Shown: piece after piece, positions 43,302 through 53,318 of the stretch
Layout of the letters: each line of letters begins with the position of its first letter
Numbering within the stretch: the first letter of the stretch is position 1
Origin: Novosphingobium lindaniclasticum LE124
GTDB taxonomy: Bacteria > Pseudomonadota > Alphaproteobacteria > Sphingomonadales > Sphingomonadaceae
NCBI RefSeq assembly: GCF_000445125.1
Contig: NZ_ATHL01000046.1
Location: 21,546 to 85,545 of the forward strand
Direction: 5' to 3'
Length of the DNA: 64,000 nt
Translations under genes and position numbers: made by a program
Notes under the pieces: generated by a model
The model's input: only the letters and a program-made list of their open reading frames with translations
The model's database searches: none
Told to the model about the DNA's origin: nothing

Positions 43302-45098
43302 GTGGGTAGCAATAATCTTCGGCGAACGGTTTGGATCGCGGTCCTGGCGGGCCTGCTCTATTTTGTTCTTGCCGTCATCGCGCTTCAATTGACGAGAGGA
43401 GCGGACGGGATCGCCACCGTCTGGCCGTCCAGCGGTGTCGCCGTGGCGGCGCTCTTGCTGGCGATGCCGGGTGAGCGGCGATGGGTGTTGCTCTCGCTGG
43501 CTTGTGCCAGCTTCCTTGCCAATTTCGCGTGGAGCGGCGCGGCCATTGCGTCGTTGGGACAGACGGTCGCCAACGTGGCGGAGGCCCTGGTCGCCTTCTG
43601 GATCATGCGGGACATCCAGCGGCGCAACGATTCGTTCTTCCACATCGCCGCCATCCTGCGCTTCTGCCTGGCCGCGGTCCTGGCGTCGTTGACGAGTGCG
43701 GCGATCGTCAGCCTGCTGACCGGCCATGGCTTCGGGCACATGTTCCTGTCCTGGTTGACGACGGTTGCGCTCGGCATCATGATCGTGGTCCCGTTGATCA
43801 TGAATTTCGCCCACCCCGGACCCGGCGGGACGACCAGGGCGAAACGAAATGCTGCGAGCACGGCGCTGGTCCTGCTGCTGGTCACCGTGACGGCCGGCGG
43901 CGTCTTTTTGCAATCGACTTATCCGCTGCTGTTCCTGCCGCTGCTCAGCGTGCTTTTCGCGACCTATATCCTGGGCGCGACCGGCGCTACGTGCAGCATC
44001 CTGATCATCGCCGCGATCGGGTCCGTGTCGATCTGGCAGGGACGCGGGAGCATCGGCCTGCTCGATGCTGGCCCGGCAACGGAAGTGCTGTTTTTCCAGT
44101 TCTACCTCTTCACATTGCTCATTTCCGCCCTTCCGCTGGCGGCACTCATGGCGATGCGGGACCGCAGCTTCGCGGAAGTGGAACGCGGCAAGCGGTGGCT
44201 GGAAATGTCCGAAGGCATCGCCAAAGTCGGGCATTGGCGGCTTGAACTGGCCGAGCAGCGCCTGTTCTGGTCGGTGGAGGTGTTCCACATTCATGGCCTC
44301 GATCCCGGGCCGTCCCCGGCGCTCGACAGGGCGGTCAACTTCTATCATCCGGAAGACCGCGCGCTGGTGGAAGGCACCTTGTCCCGGAGCCTGGAGACGC
44401 TCAAGCCCAGCGAATTCGAAGCCCGGATCGTCCGCTCCGACGGCGAGATCCGCTATGTCTACAGTTGCAGCGAGGTCGAGCTGCGCGAAGACGGAAAGCC
44501 GGCTGCGATATTCGGCATCTTCCAGGATGTCACCAGCCGCGTGCTGGCGGCGATGGAACTGGCCAGCGCGCGGGCCCGCGCCGAAGCGCGGGCGGACGAA
44601 GCGATCCACCTGGCCGAAACGGATGCGCTCACGGAGATCGCCAATCGCCGCAAGGCGCTGTCTTTCCTCGAAGCGGAGATAGGCAGAGCGGCGGTTCTGG
44701 AAGGGTCCCTCTGCGTGGCCGTGCTCGACATCGACCGCTTCAAGCAGATCAACGACCGCTTCGGCCATGCCGTGGGGGATCAGGTGATCCGCCGCGTCGC
44801 GCAAGTCTGCGCATCGGCGATCCGGGGCACCGACCTCGTGGGGCGGATCGGCGGTGAGGAGTTCCTGATCGTGCTGCCGGCAACCAGCCCGGAAATGGCT
44901 TTCGCCGTCGCCGAGCGGGTCCGCCGCGCCGTGGAGGCGATCGATTGGGAGCCGCTGGATCTCCAGCAAGTGACGGTGAGCATGGGACTGGCTTCGCTGA
45001 GCGGCAACATGGATTGCGCGCAGCTGATGGCCCGTGCCGATCGCGCCCTGTATCGGGCCAAGGACGAGGGACGGAACCTGCTTCGCGAGGCCGGATGA
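43302..45098 (+). CDS. MASE1-PAS-GGDEF diguanylate cyclase
   Basis: A 598-residue membrane c-di-GMP synthase. An N-terminal MASE1 sensor with about eight membrane segments (~10-290, GIATVWPSSGVAVAALLLAM is typical), a PAS domain (~300-420: GHWRLELAEQRLFWSVEVF, FYHPEDRALV, GIFQDVTSR) and a C-terminal GGDEF domain with the active site GGEEF (~521-525). The inhibitory I-site RGTD lies five residues before it. The start is GTG 43302; an ATG at 43300 is out of frame. It probably feeds PilZ or other effectors. No operon partner. Confidence 0.95.
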   Translation: MGSNNLRRTVWIAVLAGLLYFVLAVIALQLTRGADGIATVWPSSGVAVAALLLAMPGERRWVLLSLACASFLANFAWSGAAIASLGQTVANVAEALVAFWIMRDIQRRNDSFFHIAAILRFCLAAVLASLTSAAIVSLLTGHGFGHMFLSWLTTVALGIMIVVPLIMNFAHPGPGGTTRAKRNAASTALVLLLVTVTAGGVFLQSTYPLLFLPLLSVLFATYILGATGATCSILIIAAIGSVSIWQGRGSIGLLDAGPATEVLFFQFYLFTLLISALPLAALMAMRDRSFAEVERGKRWLEMSEGIAKVGHWRLELAEQRLFWSVEVFHIHGLDPGPSPALDRAVNFYHPEDRALVEGTLSRSLETLKPSEFEARIVRSDGEIRYVYSCSEVELREDGKPAAIFGIFQDVTSRVLAAMELASARARAEARADEAIHLAETDALTEIANRRKALSFLEAEIGRAAVLEGSLCVAVLDIDRFKQINDRFGHAVGDQVIRRVAQVCASAIRGTDLVGRIGGEEFLIVLPATSPEMAFAVAERVRRAVEAIDWEPLDLQQVTVSMGLASLSGNMDCAQLMARADRALYRAKDEGRNLLREAG

Positions 45099-45263
45099 CC
45101 GCGGACCATAACGGCGTTCGCCTGTCCGCCCTGCTGATCGGGAACGCTCGTTGATGAGCGCCGTTCATGATAGCATGCGAATTAGCGCAGTGCCGAATTT
45201 CCTTGTCTTACGCTATCGTATCGCCCGGACGGAAACTGCCGTCTCGGGCAAGAAGGACGGGCA

Positions 45264-45944
45264 ATGAGCGAAACGGCGCATTTCGAGGTATCCAGACGTG
45301 CGGTTCTGGCGGGCGGCGCTGCGAGCGTCGGCATTTCCGCCATTCCGTCCGTCGCGGAAGGAGCGGCACCCATGACAGATCAGCCTCCCAAGATGGCGGT
45401 GACTTTCAAGATCAACGGCAAGGCGCAGGCGCTGATGCTCGACACGCGCACGACCTTGCTCGACGCGCTTCGGGACCATGTCGGCCTGATGGGCACCAAG
45501 AAAGGTTGCGACCACGGCCAGTGCGGAGCCTGTACCGTCCTCGTCAACGGCACGCGCATCAATTCGTGCCTCAGCCTTGCGGTCATGCATGAAGGCGATG
45601 CGGTGACCACGATCGAGGGGCTGGGTACGCCGGAGGATCTGCATCCGATGCAGGCCGCTTTCGTCAAGCACGACGGTTTCCAGTGCGGCTATTGCACACC
45701 CGGCCAGATCTGCTCGGCCGTGGCGGTGCTGGAGGAGATCAAGGCGGGCATTCCAAGCCATGTCCAGGGCGACGTCAGCGGCACTCCCGAGATGACCGTG
45801 CTGGAGATGCGCGAGCGCATGAGCGGCAATATCTGCCGCTGCGGTGCCTATTCGAACATCGCCGAGGCCATGGCCGAGGTGGCGGGCGTTCGGATTGCCG
45901 AAACGCATGAGGCGAAAATGCGGGACGGGGAGGTCCGGGCGTGA
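45264..45944 (+). CDS. paoA: PaoA-type aldehyde oxidoreductase iron-sulfur subunit
   Basis: A 226-residue [2Fe-2S] subunit of a periplasmic molybdenum enzyme. A twin-arginine signal ([11 protein letters not shown], Arg 11-12) leads to export. The plant-type cluster ligands are [16 protein letters not shown] (Cys82-) and the second cluster is CGYCTPGQ (~141) with [10 protein letters not shown] (~189-198). The stop overlaps the start of paoB (GTGA at 45941). paoA carries the only export signal of the three subunits. Confidence 0.94.
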   Translation: MSETAHFEVSRRAVLAGGAASVGISAIPSVAEGAAPMTDQPPKMAVTFKINGKAQALMLDTRTTLLDALRDHVGLMGTKKGCDHGQCGACTVLVNGTRINSCLSLAVMHEGDAVTTIEGLGTPEDLHPMQAAFVKHDGFQCGYCTPGQICSAVAVLEEIKAGIPSHVQGDVSGTPEMTVLEMRERMSGNICRCGAYSNIAEAMAEVAGVRIAETHEAKMRDGEVRA

Positions 45945-46891
45945 AGGCTTTCACCTATGAACGGGCGAAGACGCCCGCCGCGGCGGCTGCCGCCGTCGCC
46001 GGTCACAAGGGCGGCAAGTTCATCGCGGGCGGCACCAATCTGCTCGACCTGATGAAGCTGGAGATCGAGACGCCGACGCACCTCGTCGACGTGCAGGATC
46101 TCGGACTCGACAAGATCGAGGAGACCGCGGAAGGCGGATTGCGGATCGGCACCCTGGTCAGCAACACCGCGCTGGCGGCGGACGCGCGGGTGCGGCGGGA
46201 TTATGGCGTCCTCACCCGCGCGATCGTCGCGGGGGCATCGGGCCAGCTTCGCAACAAGGCGACGACCGGCGGCAATCTGCTTCAGCGCACCCGCTGCCCC
46301 TATTTCTACGATACCAACCAGGCCTGCAACAAGCGCAAGCCCGGCTCCGGCTGCGCGGCGATCGGCGGGTTCAGCCGCCAGCTCGGTGTCATCGGCACGA
46401 GCGACGCCTGCATCGCCACGCATCCCAGCGACATGGCCATCGCCCTGCGCGTGCTCGATGCCGCAGTGGAAACCGTCGATGCCTCGGGCGCGACCCGCAG
46501 CGTGCCGATCGGCGAGTTCCACCGTCTGCCGGGTGATACGCCGCATGTGGAGAACGTGCTCCAGCGCGGCGAACTGATCACGTCAGTGACCTTGCCCAAG
46601 CCGCTGGGCGGGCGGCATTTCTACCACAAGGTTCGTGACCGTGCGTCCTATGCCTTCGCCCTGGTCTCGGTGGCGGCAGTGCTGAACGAGGACGGCAGCG
46701 GCCGGGTGGCGTTCGGGGGTGTCGCGCCCAAGCCTTGGCGGGTGGAAGCAGCCGATGCGAAGATGCGCAGCGGCGCCAGCGCCGTGGCCCGCACCGCCTT
46801 TGCCGACGCGCGTCCGACGCATGAGAATGCCTTCAAGGTCACTTTGGCCGAACGGACGCTTGCGGCCGTCATGCAGGAGAACCGCGCATGA
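45941..46891 (+). CDS. paoB: PaoB-type FAD-binding subunit
   Basis: A 316-residue FAD subunit (xanthine dehydrogenase subunit M family): FAD motif [14 protein letters not shown] near 25-40, [20 protein letters not shown] (described in part, ~108-130) and SGCAAIGG. The three cysteines in this insert (~118-139) hold the extra [4Fe-4S] cluster known for E. coli PaoB. The GTG start overlaps the paoA stop; the stop overlaps the paoC ATG. Confidence 0.94.
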   Translation: MKAFTYERAKTPAAAAAAVAGHKGGKFIAGGTNLLDLMKLEIETPTHLVDVQDLGLDKIEETAEGGLRIGTLVSNTALAADARVRRDYGVLTRAIVAGASGQLRNKATTGGNLLQRTRCPYFYDTNQACNKRKPGSGCAAIGGFSRQLGVIGTSDACIATHPSDMAIALRVLDAAVETVDASGATRSVPIGEFHRLPGDTPHVENVLQRGELITSVTLPKPLGGRHFYHKVRDRASYAFALVSVAAVLNEDGSGRVAFGGVAPKPWRVEAADAKMRSGASAVARTAFADARPTHENAFKVTLAERTLAAVMQENRA

Positions 46892-49086
46892 AGTTCGAAA
46901 CGCCTGCGGGCGCCAACCCCATAGACGCGATGAAGGTGATCGGCCAGGCGGTCGATCGCGTGGACGGCAAGCTCAAGACCACCGGCCAGGCACCTTATGC
47001 CTATGAGCACAAGGACGTACCCGGCAAGCCGGCCTACGGCTACGTGATCGGCGCCGGCATCGCCAAGGGCCGCGTCGCCTCCATGAACACGGCCGAGGCA
47101 AAGCGGATGCCCGGCGTCCTTGCGGTCGTCAGCGCCGAGAATGCGCAGCCGCTCGGCAAAGGCCAGATGAACACCGCCAAGCTGCTTGGCGGCCCCGAGG
47201 TGGATCATTACCATCAGGCACTGGCGGTGGTCGTTGCCGAGAGCTTCGAACAGGCGCGCAGCGCGGCCAATGCGGTGCGGATCGAGTATGAGCGCGGCTC
47301 CGGCCGCTTCGACCTTGCCAAGGCGAAGCCCGGTGCGCAGCCTCTCACCGGCAACGATGCCGATACCCATACGGGCGATTTCGAAGGCGCCTTCGCGGCG
47401 GCGCCGGTGCAACTGGATCAGACTTACACGACGCCCGACCAGAACCACGCGATGATGGAGCCTTTCGCCACGATCGCCTGGTGGGAAGGGGACGCCCTGT
47501 CCGTCTGGACCTCGAACCAGATGATCGCCTGGAACAAGAAGGAACTGGCGGCGACCTTCAAGATGCCGCCCGAGAAGGTCCATGTCCGTTCGCCTTACGT
47601 CGGCGGCGGTTTCGGTGGAAAACTGTTCCTGCGCGCCGATGCGGTGATGGCGGCACTCGGCGCCAAGGCATGCGGCCGGCCCGTGAAGATCGCCTTGCCG
47701 CGCCCGTTCATGGTCAACAATGCCACGCACCGCCCGGCCACGATCCAGCGCGTCCGTATCGGAACGACCAAGGAGGGCCGCATCACCGCCATCGGTCACG
47801 AGAGCTGGTCCGGCGATCTTCCCGGCGGCGGTCCGGAAGTGGCGACGCAGCAGACCAGACTGCTCTATGCGGGGGCCAACCGCCTGACCGCCATGCGCCT
47901 TGCCGAACTCGACCTTCCCGAAGCCAATGCCATGCGCGCGCCCGGCGAAGCGCCGGGCATGATGGTGCTGGAGATCGCGATCGACGAGACGGCGGAAAAG
48001 CTGGGCATGGACCCGGTGGAATTCCGCGTCCTCAACGACACCCAGGTCGATCCCGAGCATCCCGAACGGCCATTCTCCCAGCGCAACTTCGTGCGCTGCC
48101 TGCAGGAGGGGGCGGCGCGGTTCGGCTGGAGCCGCCGCAAGGCGAAGCCGGGGCAGGTGCGGGAAGGCCGCTGGCTGATCGGCATGGGCGTCGCTTCGGC
48201 GTTTCGCAACAACATCAACATGACGTCCGCCGCGCGGGTGCGGCTTGCCGGTGACGGCGTCGTGACGGTCGAAACCGACATGACCGATATCGGCACCGGC
48301 TCCTACACGATCATCGCCCAGACGGCGGCGGAGATGATGGGCCTTCCGGTCGAGAAAGTCCGCGTGAAGCTCGGCGATTCCTCGTTCCCGGCCTCCGCGG
48401 GGTCGGGCGGCCAATGGGGGGCCAACAGTTCCACCTCGGGCGTCTATGCGGCCTGCGTGAAACTGCGCGAAGCGGTGGCTCAAAGGCTCGGCATGGACCC
48501 GGCGACGGCAGAGTTCATCGACGGCGAAGTGCGCGCGGGCAACCGCTCGGCCTCGCTTGCCGAAGCGGCGAAGTCAGGCGAGATCGTGGCCGAAGAGGCC
48601 ATGCAGTGGGGTGATCTGGCGAAGAAGTTCCAGCAGTCGACCTTCGGCGCGCACTTCGTGGAAGCGGCGGTTGATTCCTACACCGGCGAGACGCGGGTGC
48701 GGCGCATGCTGGCGGTCTGCGCGGCCGGGCGCATTCTCAATCCCAAGACGGCGCGCAGTCAGGTGATCGGCGCCATGACCATGGGCGTCGGCGGTGCGCT
48801 GATGGAGGAACTGGCGGTCGACAGGCGGTTCGGCTTCTTCGTCAACCACGACCTTGCCGGTTACGAAGTGCCGGTCCACGCCGATATCCCGCACCAGGAG
48901 GTGATCTTCCTCGACGAGGCCGACGACAAGGTCTCGCCGATGAAGGCCAAGGGTGTCGGCGAACTCGGACTGTGCGGCGTGGGCGCGGCGGTGGCGAACG
49001 CCGTCTACAACGCTACCGGCGTACGGGTGCGCGACTATCCGATCACACTGGACAAGTACCTCGCGAAGCTGCCCGCCATCGCGTGA
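46888..49086 (+). CDS. paoC: PaoC-type molybdenum-binding subunit
   Basis: The 732-residue catalytic subunit that oxidises aldehydes to acids, probably aromatic aldehydes, with molybdenum-pterin cytosine dinucleotide. Motifs: [15 protein letters not shown] (~235-249), [19 protein letters not shown] (~350-368) and the catalytic Glu motif [19 protein letters not shown] (~688-706). The family usually needs a PaoD/XdhC-type chaperone to load the cofactor, but no paoD lies here. It ends 60 bases before the convergent cobB stop. Confidence 0.94.
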   Translation: MKFETPAGANPIDAMKVIGQAVDRVDGKLKTTGQAPYAYEHKDVPGKPAYGYVIGAGIAKGRVASMNTAEAKRMPGVLAVVSAENAQPLGKGQMNTAKLLGGPEVDHYHQALAVVVAESFEQARSAANAVRIEYERGSGRFDLAKAKPGAQPLTGNDADTHTGDFEGAFAAAPVQLDQTYTTPDQNHAMMEPFATIAWWEGDALSVWTSNQMIAWNKKELAATFKMPPEKVHVRSPYVGGGFGGKLFLRADAVMAALGAKACGRPVKIALPRPFMVNNATHRPATIQRVRIGTTKEGRITAIGHESWSGDLPGGGPEVATQQTRLLYAGANRLTAMRLAELDLPEANAMRAPGEAPGMMVLEIAIDETAEKLGMDPVEFRVLNDTQVDPEHPERPFSQRNFVRCLQEGAARFGWSRRKAKPGQVREGRWLIGMGVASAFRNNINMTSAARVRLAGDGVVTVETDMTDIGTGSYTIIAQTAAEMMGLPVEKVRVKLGDSSFPASAGSGGQWGANSSTSGVYAACVKLREAVAQRLGMDPATAEFIDGEVRAGNRSASLAEAAKSGEIVAEEAMQWGDLAKKFQQSTFGAHFVEAAVDSYTGETRVRRMLAVCAAGRILNPKTARSQVIGAMTMGVGGALMEELAVDRRFGFFVNHDLAGYEVPVHADIPHQEVIFLDEADDKVSPMKAKGVGELGLCGVGAAVANAVYNATGVRVRDYPITLDKYLAKLPAIA

Positions 49087-49145
49087 GCTGATCCTCGCTC
49101 GCCTCCGCCGCCGACAGGGCGGTGGGGGCGATGTCTGGTCTTCGC

Positions 49146-50426
49146 CTATCCCAGCAGCCCCGCGATCAGTTCCGGCGCGGACGGGAAGTAGAAGTGCATG
49201 TAGCTCGCCGTAAGCGCGCCGTGCCGGAAGATCCGTTCTCCCTCGCGCCCATCGGGCGTGCGGGCGACGGCGACCGGAACCGCATCCGTTTCGAGCCTGG
49301 AGTAATGGAAGGTGTGGCCGCGCGCCTCATGGCCGTCCAACTGGACCTTCTGCATGCCGAGCCCCGCGAAACGCGTCTGCATGGTCGCGCGCGCGGGCAA
49401 TAGTCCGAGCATCGCCGCACTCGCCCCCGACGCATCCTCAAGCCGTTCGCTGGCATAGAGCATGCCCCCACATTCCGCGAGGATCGGCTTGCCGGCCTGA
49501 AAATGCCTCCGGATGGCCGCGATGATCGCGCCATTGGCGCAAAGGGCGGCGAGATGAAGTTCCGGGTAGCCGCCGGGCAGCCAGAGGGCGTCGCAGTCCG
49601 GCAGCACGTCGTCGCGCAGCGGCGAGAAGAACGAAAGATCGGCGCCCGCGCGTTCGAGGAAGCGGAGATTGGCCGGGTAGATGAACCCGAACGCCGCGTC
49701 TCGCGCAATGGCGATGCGCTTGCCTGCCAGAGCGGCGGGCGGCGGCACAGCGTCATCCGGCGCAGGGAATGCAACCGGATCCGGCAACCACAGCGCACTT
49801 TCCGGCAGGAGATCCGCGGCGCGGTCGATGCGGGCGTCGATATCCGCGATCTCACGCGCCTGGACCAGTCCGAGATGCCTTTCGGGCAGGCCCGCATCGG
49901 CATCCCTCCGCATCGCACCGAGCCATCGCACGTTTTCCGGCATGCCGCGTTCCAGCAGGTCGGCATGGCGCGCACTGCCTGCGCGGTTGGCAAGCACGGC
50001 AGCCAGTGTCACATCCTTGCGGTAGGTTGCGAGGCCGTGGACCAGCGCCCCGAACGTCTGGGCCATCGACGATCCGTCGACCACCGCCATGACCGGCAGC
50101 CCGAAGTGCCGGGCGAGGTCTGCGGACGAAGGCGTGCCGTCGAACAGGCCCATCACGCCCTCGACCAGGATGAGGTCCGCCTCCTGCGCCGCCTCGTGCA
50201 GCAGCGCGCGGCATTGATCCTCGCCGCACATGTAGAGGTCCAGCTGATGGACGGGCGCGCCGCTGGCCACCTGGTGAACCATGGGGTCGAGGAAATCCGG
50301 CCCGCACTTGAACACGCGCACATTGCGCCCCGCACGGACATGGCGGCGCGCCAGGGCAGCGGTGACGAGCGTCTTGCCCTGTCCGGACGACGGTGCCGTG
50401 ACGAGCAGCGCCGGGCAGGCGGTCAT
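49146..50426 (-). CDS. cobB: Cobyrinate a,c-diamide synthase
   Basis: Amidates the a and c side chains of cobyrinic or hydrogenobyrinic acid with glutamine and ATP. A 426-residue protein with the P-loop TAPSSGQGKT (~9-18), VEGVMGLFDG (~98-107), and the C-terminal glutaminase with PILAECGGMLYASE (Cys ~318) and YMHFYF (His ~413). Depending on the organism it is called CobB (aerobic) or CbiA. It is divergent from the btuB operon and so not under the riboswitch. It is the earliest pathway step in the window. Confidence 0.94.
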   Translation of the reverse strand: MTACPALLVTAPSSGQGKTLVTAALARRHVRAGRNVRVFKCGPDFLDPMVHQVASGAPVHQLDLYMCGEDQCRALLHEAAQEADLILVEGVMGLFDGTPSSADLARHFGLPVMAVVDGSSMAQTFGALVHGLATYRKDVTLAAVLANRAGSARHADLLERGMPENVRWLGAMRRDADAGLPERHLGLVQAREIADIDARIDRAADLLPESALWLPDPVAFPAPDDAVPPPAALAGKRIAIARDAAFGFIYPANLRFLERAGADLSFFSPLRDDVLPDCDALWLPGGYPELHLAALCANGAIIAAIRRHFQAGKPILAECGGMLYASERLEDASGASAAMLGLLPARATMQTRFAGLGMQKVQLDGHEARGHTFHYSRLETDAVPVAVARTPDGREGERIFRHGALTASYMHFYFPSAPELIAGLLG

Positions 50427-50609
50427 CGCGCTGCGCCTCGATATCGCCGAGGCGCAGCGATGGACGGACAAGTTCGAAAGTGACGCAACCGCTTCGATCC
50501 TCTCGGCGCAGAGGCAGGCATGTGGCCCTGCGAGACGGCGGCGGACTATGGCACTTCGCGCAGCCGCGCAAGCGCCGGGCTCTTGCACCGCGCCGCGGCG
50601 CGGGATAGG
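50427..50609. other. Upstream region of cobB, no gene seen
   Basis: A stretch between the divergent cobB start and the riboswitch. It should hold the promoters of both transcripts but I see no strong consensus. Together with the riboswitch and the leader up to 50958, the gene-free part is 532 bases. Confidence 0.4.
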
Positions 50610-50790
50610 GCCGGTGCCGCGACAGGTTCCCCGCAAGGGGATCAAAAGGGAACGCGGGTGCAATGCCCGGGCTGCCCCTGCAACTGTAAGCGGCGAGCCG
50701 TGCGGCCATTCTGCCATTGGGGCATGTCCCTGAGAAGGCGGCCGGAACGACATTGACCCGTGAGCCAGGAGACCTGCCCGTCGCCGTCGT
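50610..50790 (+). promoter_or_regulatory. Cobalamin riboswitch
   Basis: RNA leader of the btuB operon. The conserved B12 core is visible: a hairpin around AGGTTCCCC, GGGAACGCGGGTGCAATGCCC (starts at 50649, part shown), CTGCCCCTGCAACTGTAAGC around 50681-50700, and the B12 box GAGCCAGGAGACCTGCC at 50762-50778. It lies about 170 bases before the btuB start. Binding of adenosylcobalamin is expected to lower expression. Boundaries are approximate. Confidence 0.93.
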
Positions 50791-50958
50791 TCTTCGACCG
50801 GACAGGGTGAGCCGGGCGATCGGGGCAGTCCCTCGCGCAACGACAGCCACTGCCGCGCCGGCTTGCGGTGCGAAGGGGGATGTCGTCGCCTGCCACGCGG
50901 CCAACCCTTCGCGCGCATCTCGGCTCGGCCGGGTCGATGCTCGCTGGAAGGACATGAC

Positions 50959-52911
50959 GTGAACTGCCGAATACCTGTCGCCGCCAGAACGCCGGCTTTC
51001 ACGCTGGCTCTCGCGCTGGCGCTCCATTCTCCAGGCGCCTGGGCCGAAGAGGCGGACGCCGCGTCTTCGGATACGCGGATCGTCGTCACGGCCTTGCGCA
51101 CGCCGGTTGCGGCGGACCGCGTCTCCGATACCGTGACCGTGCTGGACGAGGCGCAGATCGTTGCCGCGCAGCCGATCGCGCTCACCGACATTCTCCTGCG
51201 CACGCCCGGTATCAGCATGAGTCGCAATGGCGGCTATGGCGCGACGACGTCGCTGCGCATTCGCGGAGCCGATGCGGGCCAAACGGTCATGGTGATAGAC
51301 GGCATGCGGCTGTCGGACGCGTCCTCCACCGCAGGCGGCTACGCTTTCGCCAATTTCCTCATCGACGATGCCGAGCGGATAGAGATCCTGCGCGGCCCGC
51401 AGTCGATTCTTTGGGGCAGCGACGCGATCGGCGGCGTGGTCAACGTCCGCACCCGCCGTCCCTCGAAGCCGCTGGAAGGGAGCTTCGCCGTGGAGGCGGG
51501 AAGCCGCGACACGGCATCTGCCCGCGCAGGCCTTGGCGGCAGCTCGGCAGCGATCGACTGGCGCCTCTCGGCCTCGCGGTTCTCCACGGACGGCATTTCG
51601 GCGCGCTCGAACGGGACCGAGGATGACGGATATCGCCGCAGCGCCGCCAGTGGCACCGTCTCCCTCCGCCTGGCGCCGGGATTCTCGCTGGACCTGCGCG
51701 GCTACTGGTCCGACTCGCGGAACGACTTCGACGGCACCGCAGGCGACTCGCTGGCTTATGGCCGGACCGAGGAGTGGTCGGGCTATGCCGGGCTGAACTT
51801 CGCGCTGCTGGACGGAAAGTTCGCGAACCGGGTCGCGGTGCTCCAGACCGAGACGGACCGCGAGAACTACGACCCCGCGCGCCGGGTTCGCCAGATCACG
51901 TTCGATGCCCATGGCCGCGTGCGCCGGTTCGAGTACCAGGGCACCTACACTTTCAGCGATGCCCTGCAGGCGGTGTTCGGGGCCGAGCGCGAGGCGCAGC
52001 GAATGACCACCGCCTCGCCCTCCAACAGCACCGCGCCCTATGTTCTGACGCAGACGAAAGCGGAGACCGACAGTATCTACGGCGAATTGCGCGTCACCCC
52101 GCTGACAGGCCTGACGCTGAACGGCGGCGCGCGTTACGATCGTCAGTCGCGCTTCGGCGGCAACACGGTTTACAGCGCAGGCGTGGTCTATACGCCCAAC
52201 GCCGGCGCCACGGTGCTGCGCGCCGGCTATGACGAAGGCTTCAAGGCGCCCTCGCTCTACCAGCTCTACAGTGTCTACGGCGTGGACGACTTGCGGCCGG
52301 AGCAGGCCAGGGGATGGGAACTCGGCGCGGAACAGGGTTTCGGGGAAGCCCTTCGCCTCACCGCCGTCTGGTTCGAGCGCGAGACCGACGACCTGATCGA
52401 CTTCGCCTATTGCCCGACCGGCGGCACTCTTCCCGAGGCTTGCACCATTCCCGGCACGTCCACCACGCGTTTCGGCTACTATGCCAACGTCAAGGCCAGC
52501 CATGCGCGCGGGCTGGAGCTTGGCGGCTCCGCCAAGTGGGGGATCCTCTTCGCGGAAGGCAACTACAGCTGGATCAAGGCAGAGGACCGCACGGCCGGCA
52601 GCGAGACCTACGGCCGCCAGTTGCAGCGCGTGCCGCGTCATCTCGCGAATATCGAGGCGGGCGTAAACCTGCCGCAGGGCATCCGCGCCAGCGCCGCCGC
52701 GCGCTATGCGGGCGAGAGCTACAACGCCGCGACGGGACGGGAAAAGCTGGACGATTACTGGCTGGTCGACCTGCGCGCACAGTGGCAGATCAGGGAAAGC
52801 CTTAGTCTTCAAGGACGTGTCGAGAACGTGGGCAATGAGAAGTACGAGACCGTGAGCGGCTACGGCACCCTGGGGCGCACGATCCACCTTGGCCTGAGGA
52901 GCCGTTTCTGA
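50959..52911 (+). CDS. btuB: TonB-dependent corrinoid receptor (BtuB-like)
   Basis: Outer-membrane import of cobalamin or other corrinoids. A 650-residue protein with a signal peptide (TLALALALHSPGAWAEE), a plug domain with TonB-box-like IVVTALRTPV and SIRIRG-type sequence (TTSLRIRGADAGQTVMVIDG), GPQSILWGSDAIGGVVN, and a 22-strand barrel ending in F. GTG 50959 has GGAAGGA eight bases before; the frame runs upstream to 50863 without a good start. Controlled by the riboswitch just upstream. The stop overlaps the next ATG by one base. Confidence 0.95.
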   Translation: MNCRIPVAARTPAFTLALALALHSPGAWAEEADAASSDTRIVVTALRTPVAADRVSDTVTVLDEAQIVAAQPIALTDILLRTPGISMSRNGGYGATTSLRIRGADAGQTVMVIDGMRLSDASSTAGGYAFANFLIDDAERIEILRGPQSILWGSDAIGGVVNVRTRRPSKPLEGSFAVEAGSRDTASARAGLGGSSAAIDWRLSASRFSTDGISARSNGTEDDGYRRSAASGTVSLRLAPGFSLDLRGYWSDSRNDFDGTAGDSLAYGRTEEWSGYAGLNFALLDGKFANRVAVLQTETDRENYDPARRVRQITFDAHGRVRRFEYQGTYTFSDALQAVFGAEREAQRMTTASPSNSTAPYVLTQTKAETDSIYGELRVTPLTGLTLNGGARYDRQSRFGGNTVYSAGVVYTPNAGATVLRAGYDEGFKAPSLYQLYSVYGVDDLRPEQARGWELGAEQGFGEALRLTAVWFERETDDLIDFAYCPTGGTLPEACTIPGTSTTRFGYYANVKASHARGLELGGSAKWGILFAEGNYSWIKAEDRTAGSETYGRQLQRVPRHLANIEAGVNLPQGIRASAAARYAGESYNAATGREKLDDYWLVDLRAQWQIRESLSLQGRVENVGNEKYETVSGYGTLGRTIHLGLRSRF

Positions 52912-53318
52912 TGCTGAGTCCCGTGGAACCCGGCCCGTCCGTCGTCGTGTGCAGCACCTGCCGCCACTCCGCCGAGATGCGCGAGGACGAAGATGGTCGT
53001 CGCGGCGGCGCGCTCCTGGCGGAAGCCATGCGCGGCTTGCAGGCGGCCGACCCCGAGCTTCAGGGCGTGGCGGTTCAGGAGATGCCCTGCCTTTTCGCCT
53101 GCCAGCGGCATTGCACCGTGGCGGTCCGGGCTCCTGGTAAGCTCGGCTATGTGCTGGGCGACTTCGCACCGGATGACGACGCCGCGCGGGCGATCCTCGA
53201 ATATGCCGTGCGCCATGCCGCGAGCGAGGAGGGGCAGGTGCCCTATCGCGAGTGGCCGCAGGGCGTGAAGGGGCACTTCATCACCCGAACGCCGCCGGAA
53301 GGGTTCGTGGGCACATGA
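52911..53318 (+). CDS. DUF1636 protein, probable metal or iron-sulfur binder
   Basis: A 135-residue protein with CSTCRHS (~14-20) and a second Cys cluster MPCLFACQRHC (~59-69), spaced as in thioredoxin-like [2Fe-2S] ferredoxins. DUF1636 genes are repeatedly found in cobalamin loci near cobW or btuB; the role is unknown, perhaps cobalt or corrinoid handling. ATG overlaps the btuB stop and TGA overlaps the cobT ATG (ATGA), so it is translationally linked to both. It ends with a WPQGVKGHF motif. Confidence 0.85.
   Translation: MLSPVEPGPSVVVCSTCRHSAEMREDEDGRRGGALLAEAMRGLQAADPELQGVAVQEMPCLFACQRHCTVAVRAPGKLGYVLGDFAPDDDAARAILEYAVRHAASEEGQVPYREWPQGVKGHFITRTPPEGFVGT

Noticed and set aside
49852..53169. 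Very long minus-strand open frame across btuB and the riboswitch
   Set aside because: Product is Arg/Pro-rich without domains; it is antisense to btuB, DUF1636 and the riboswitch, all well supported. Its left end falls in another frame of cobB. GC-rich DNA keeps antisense frames open.
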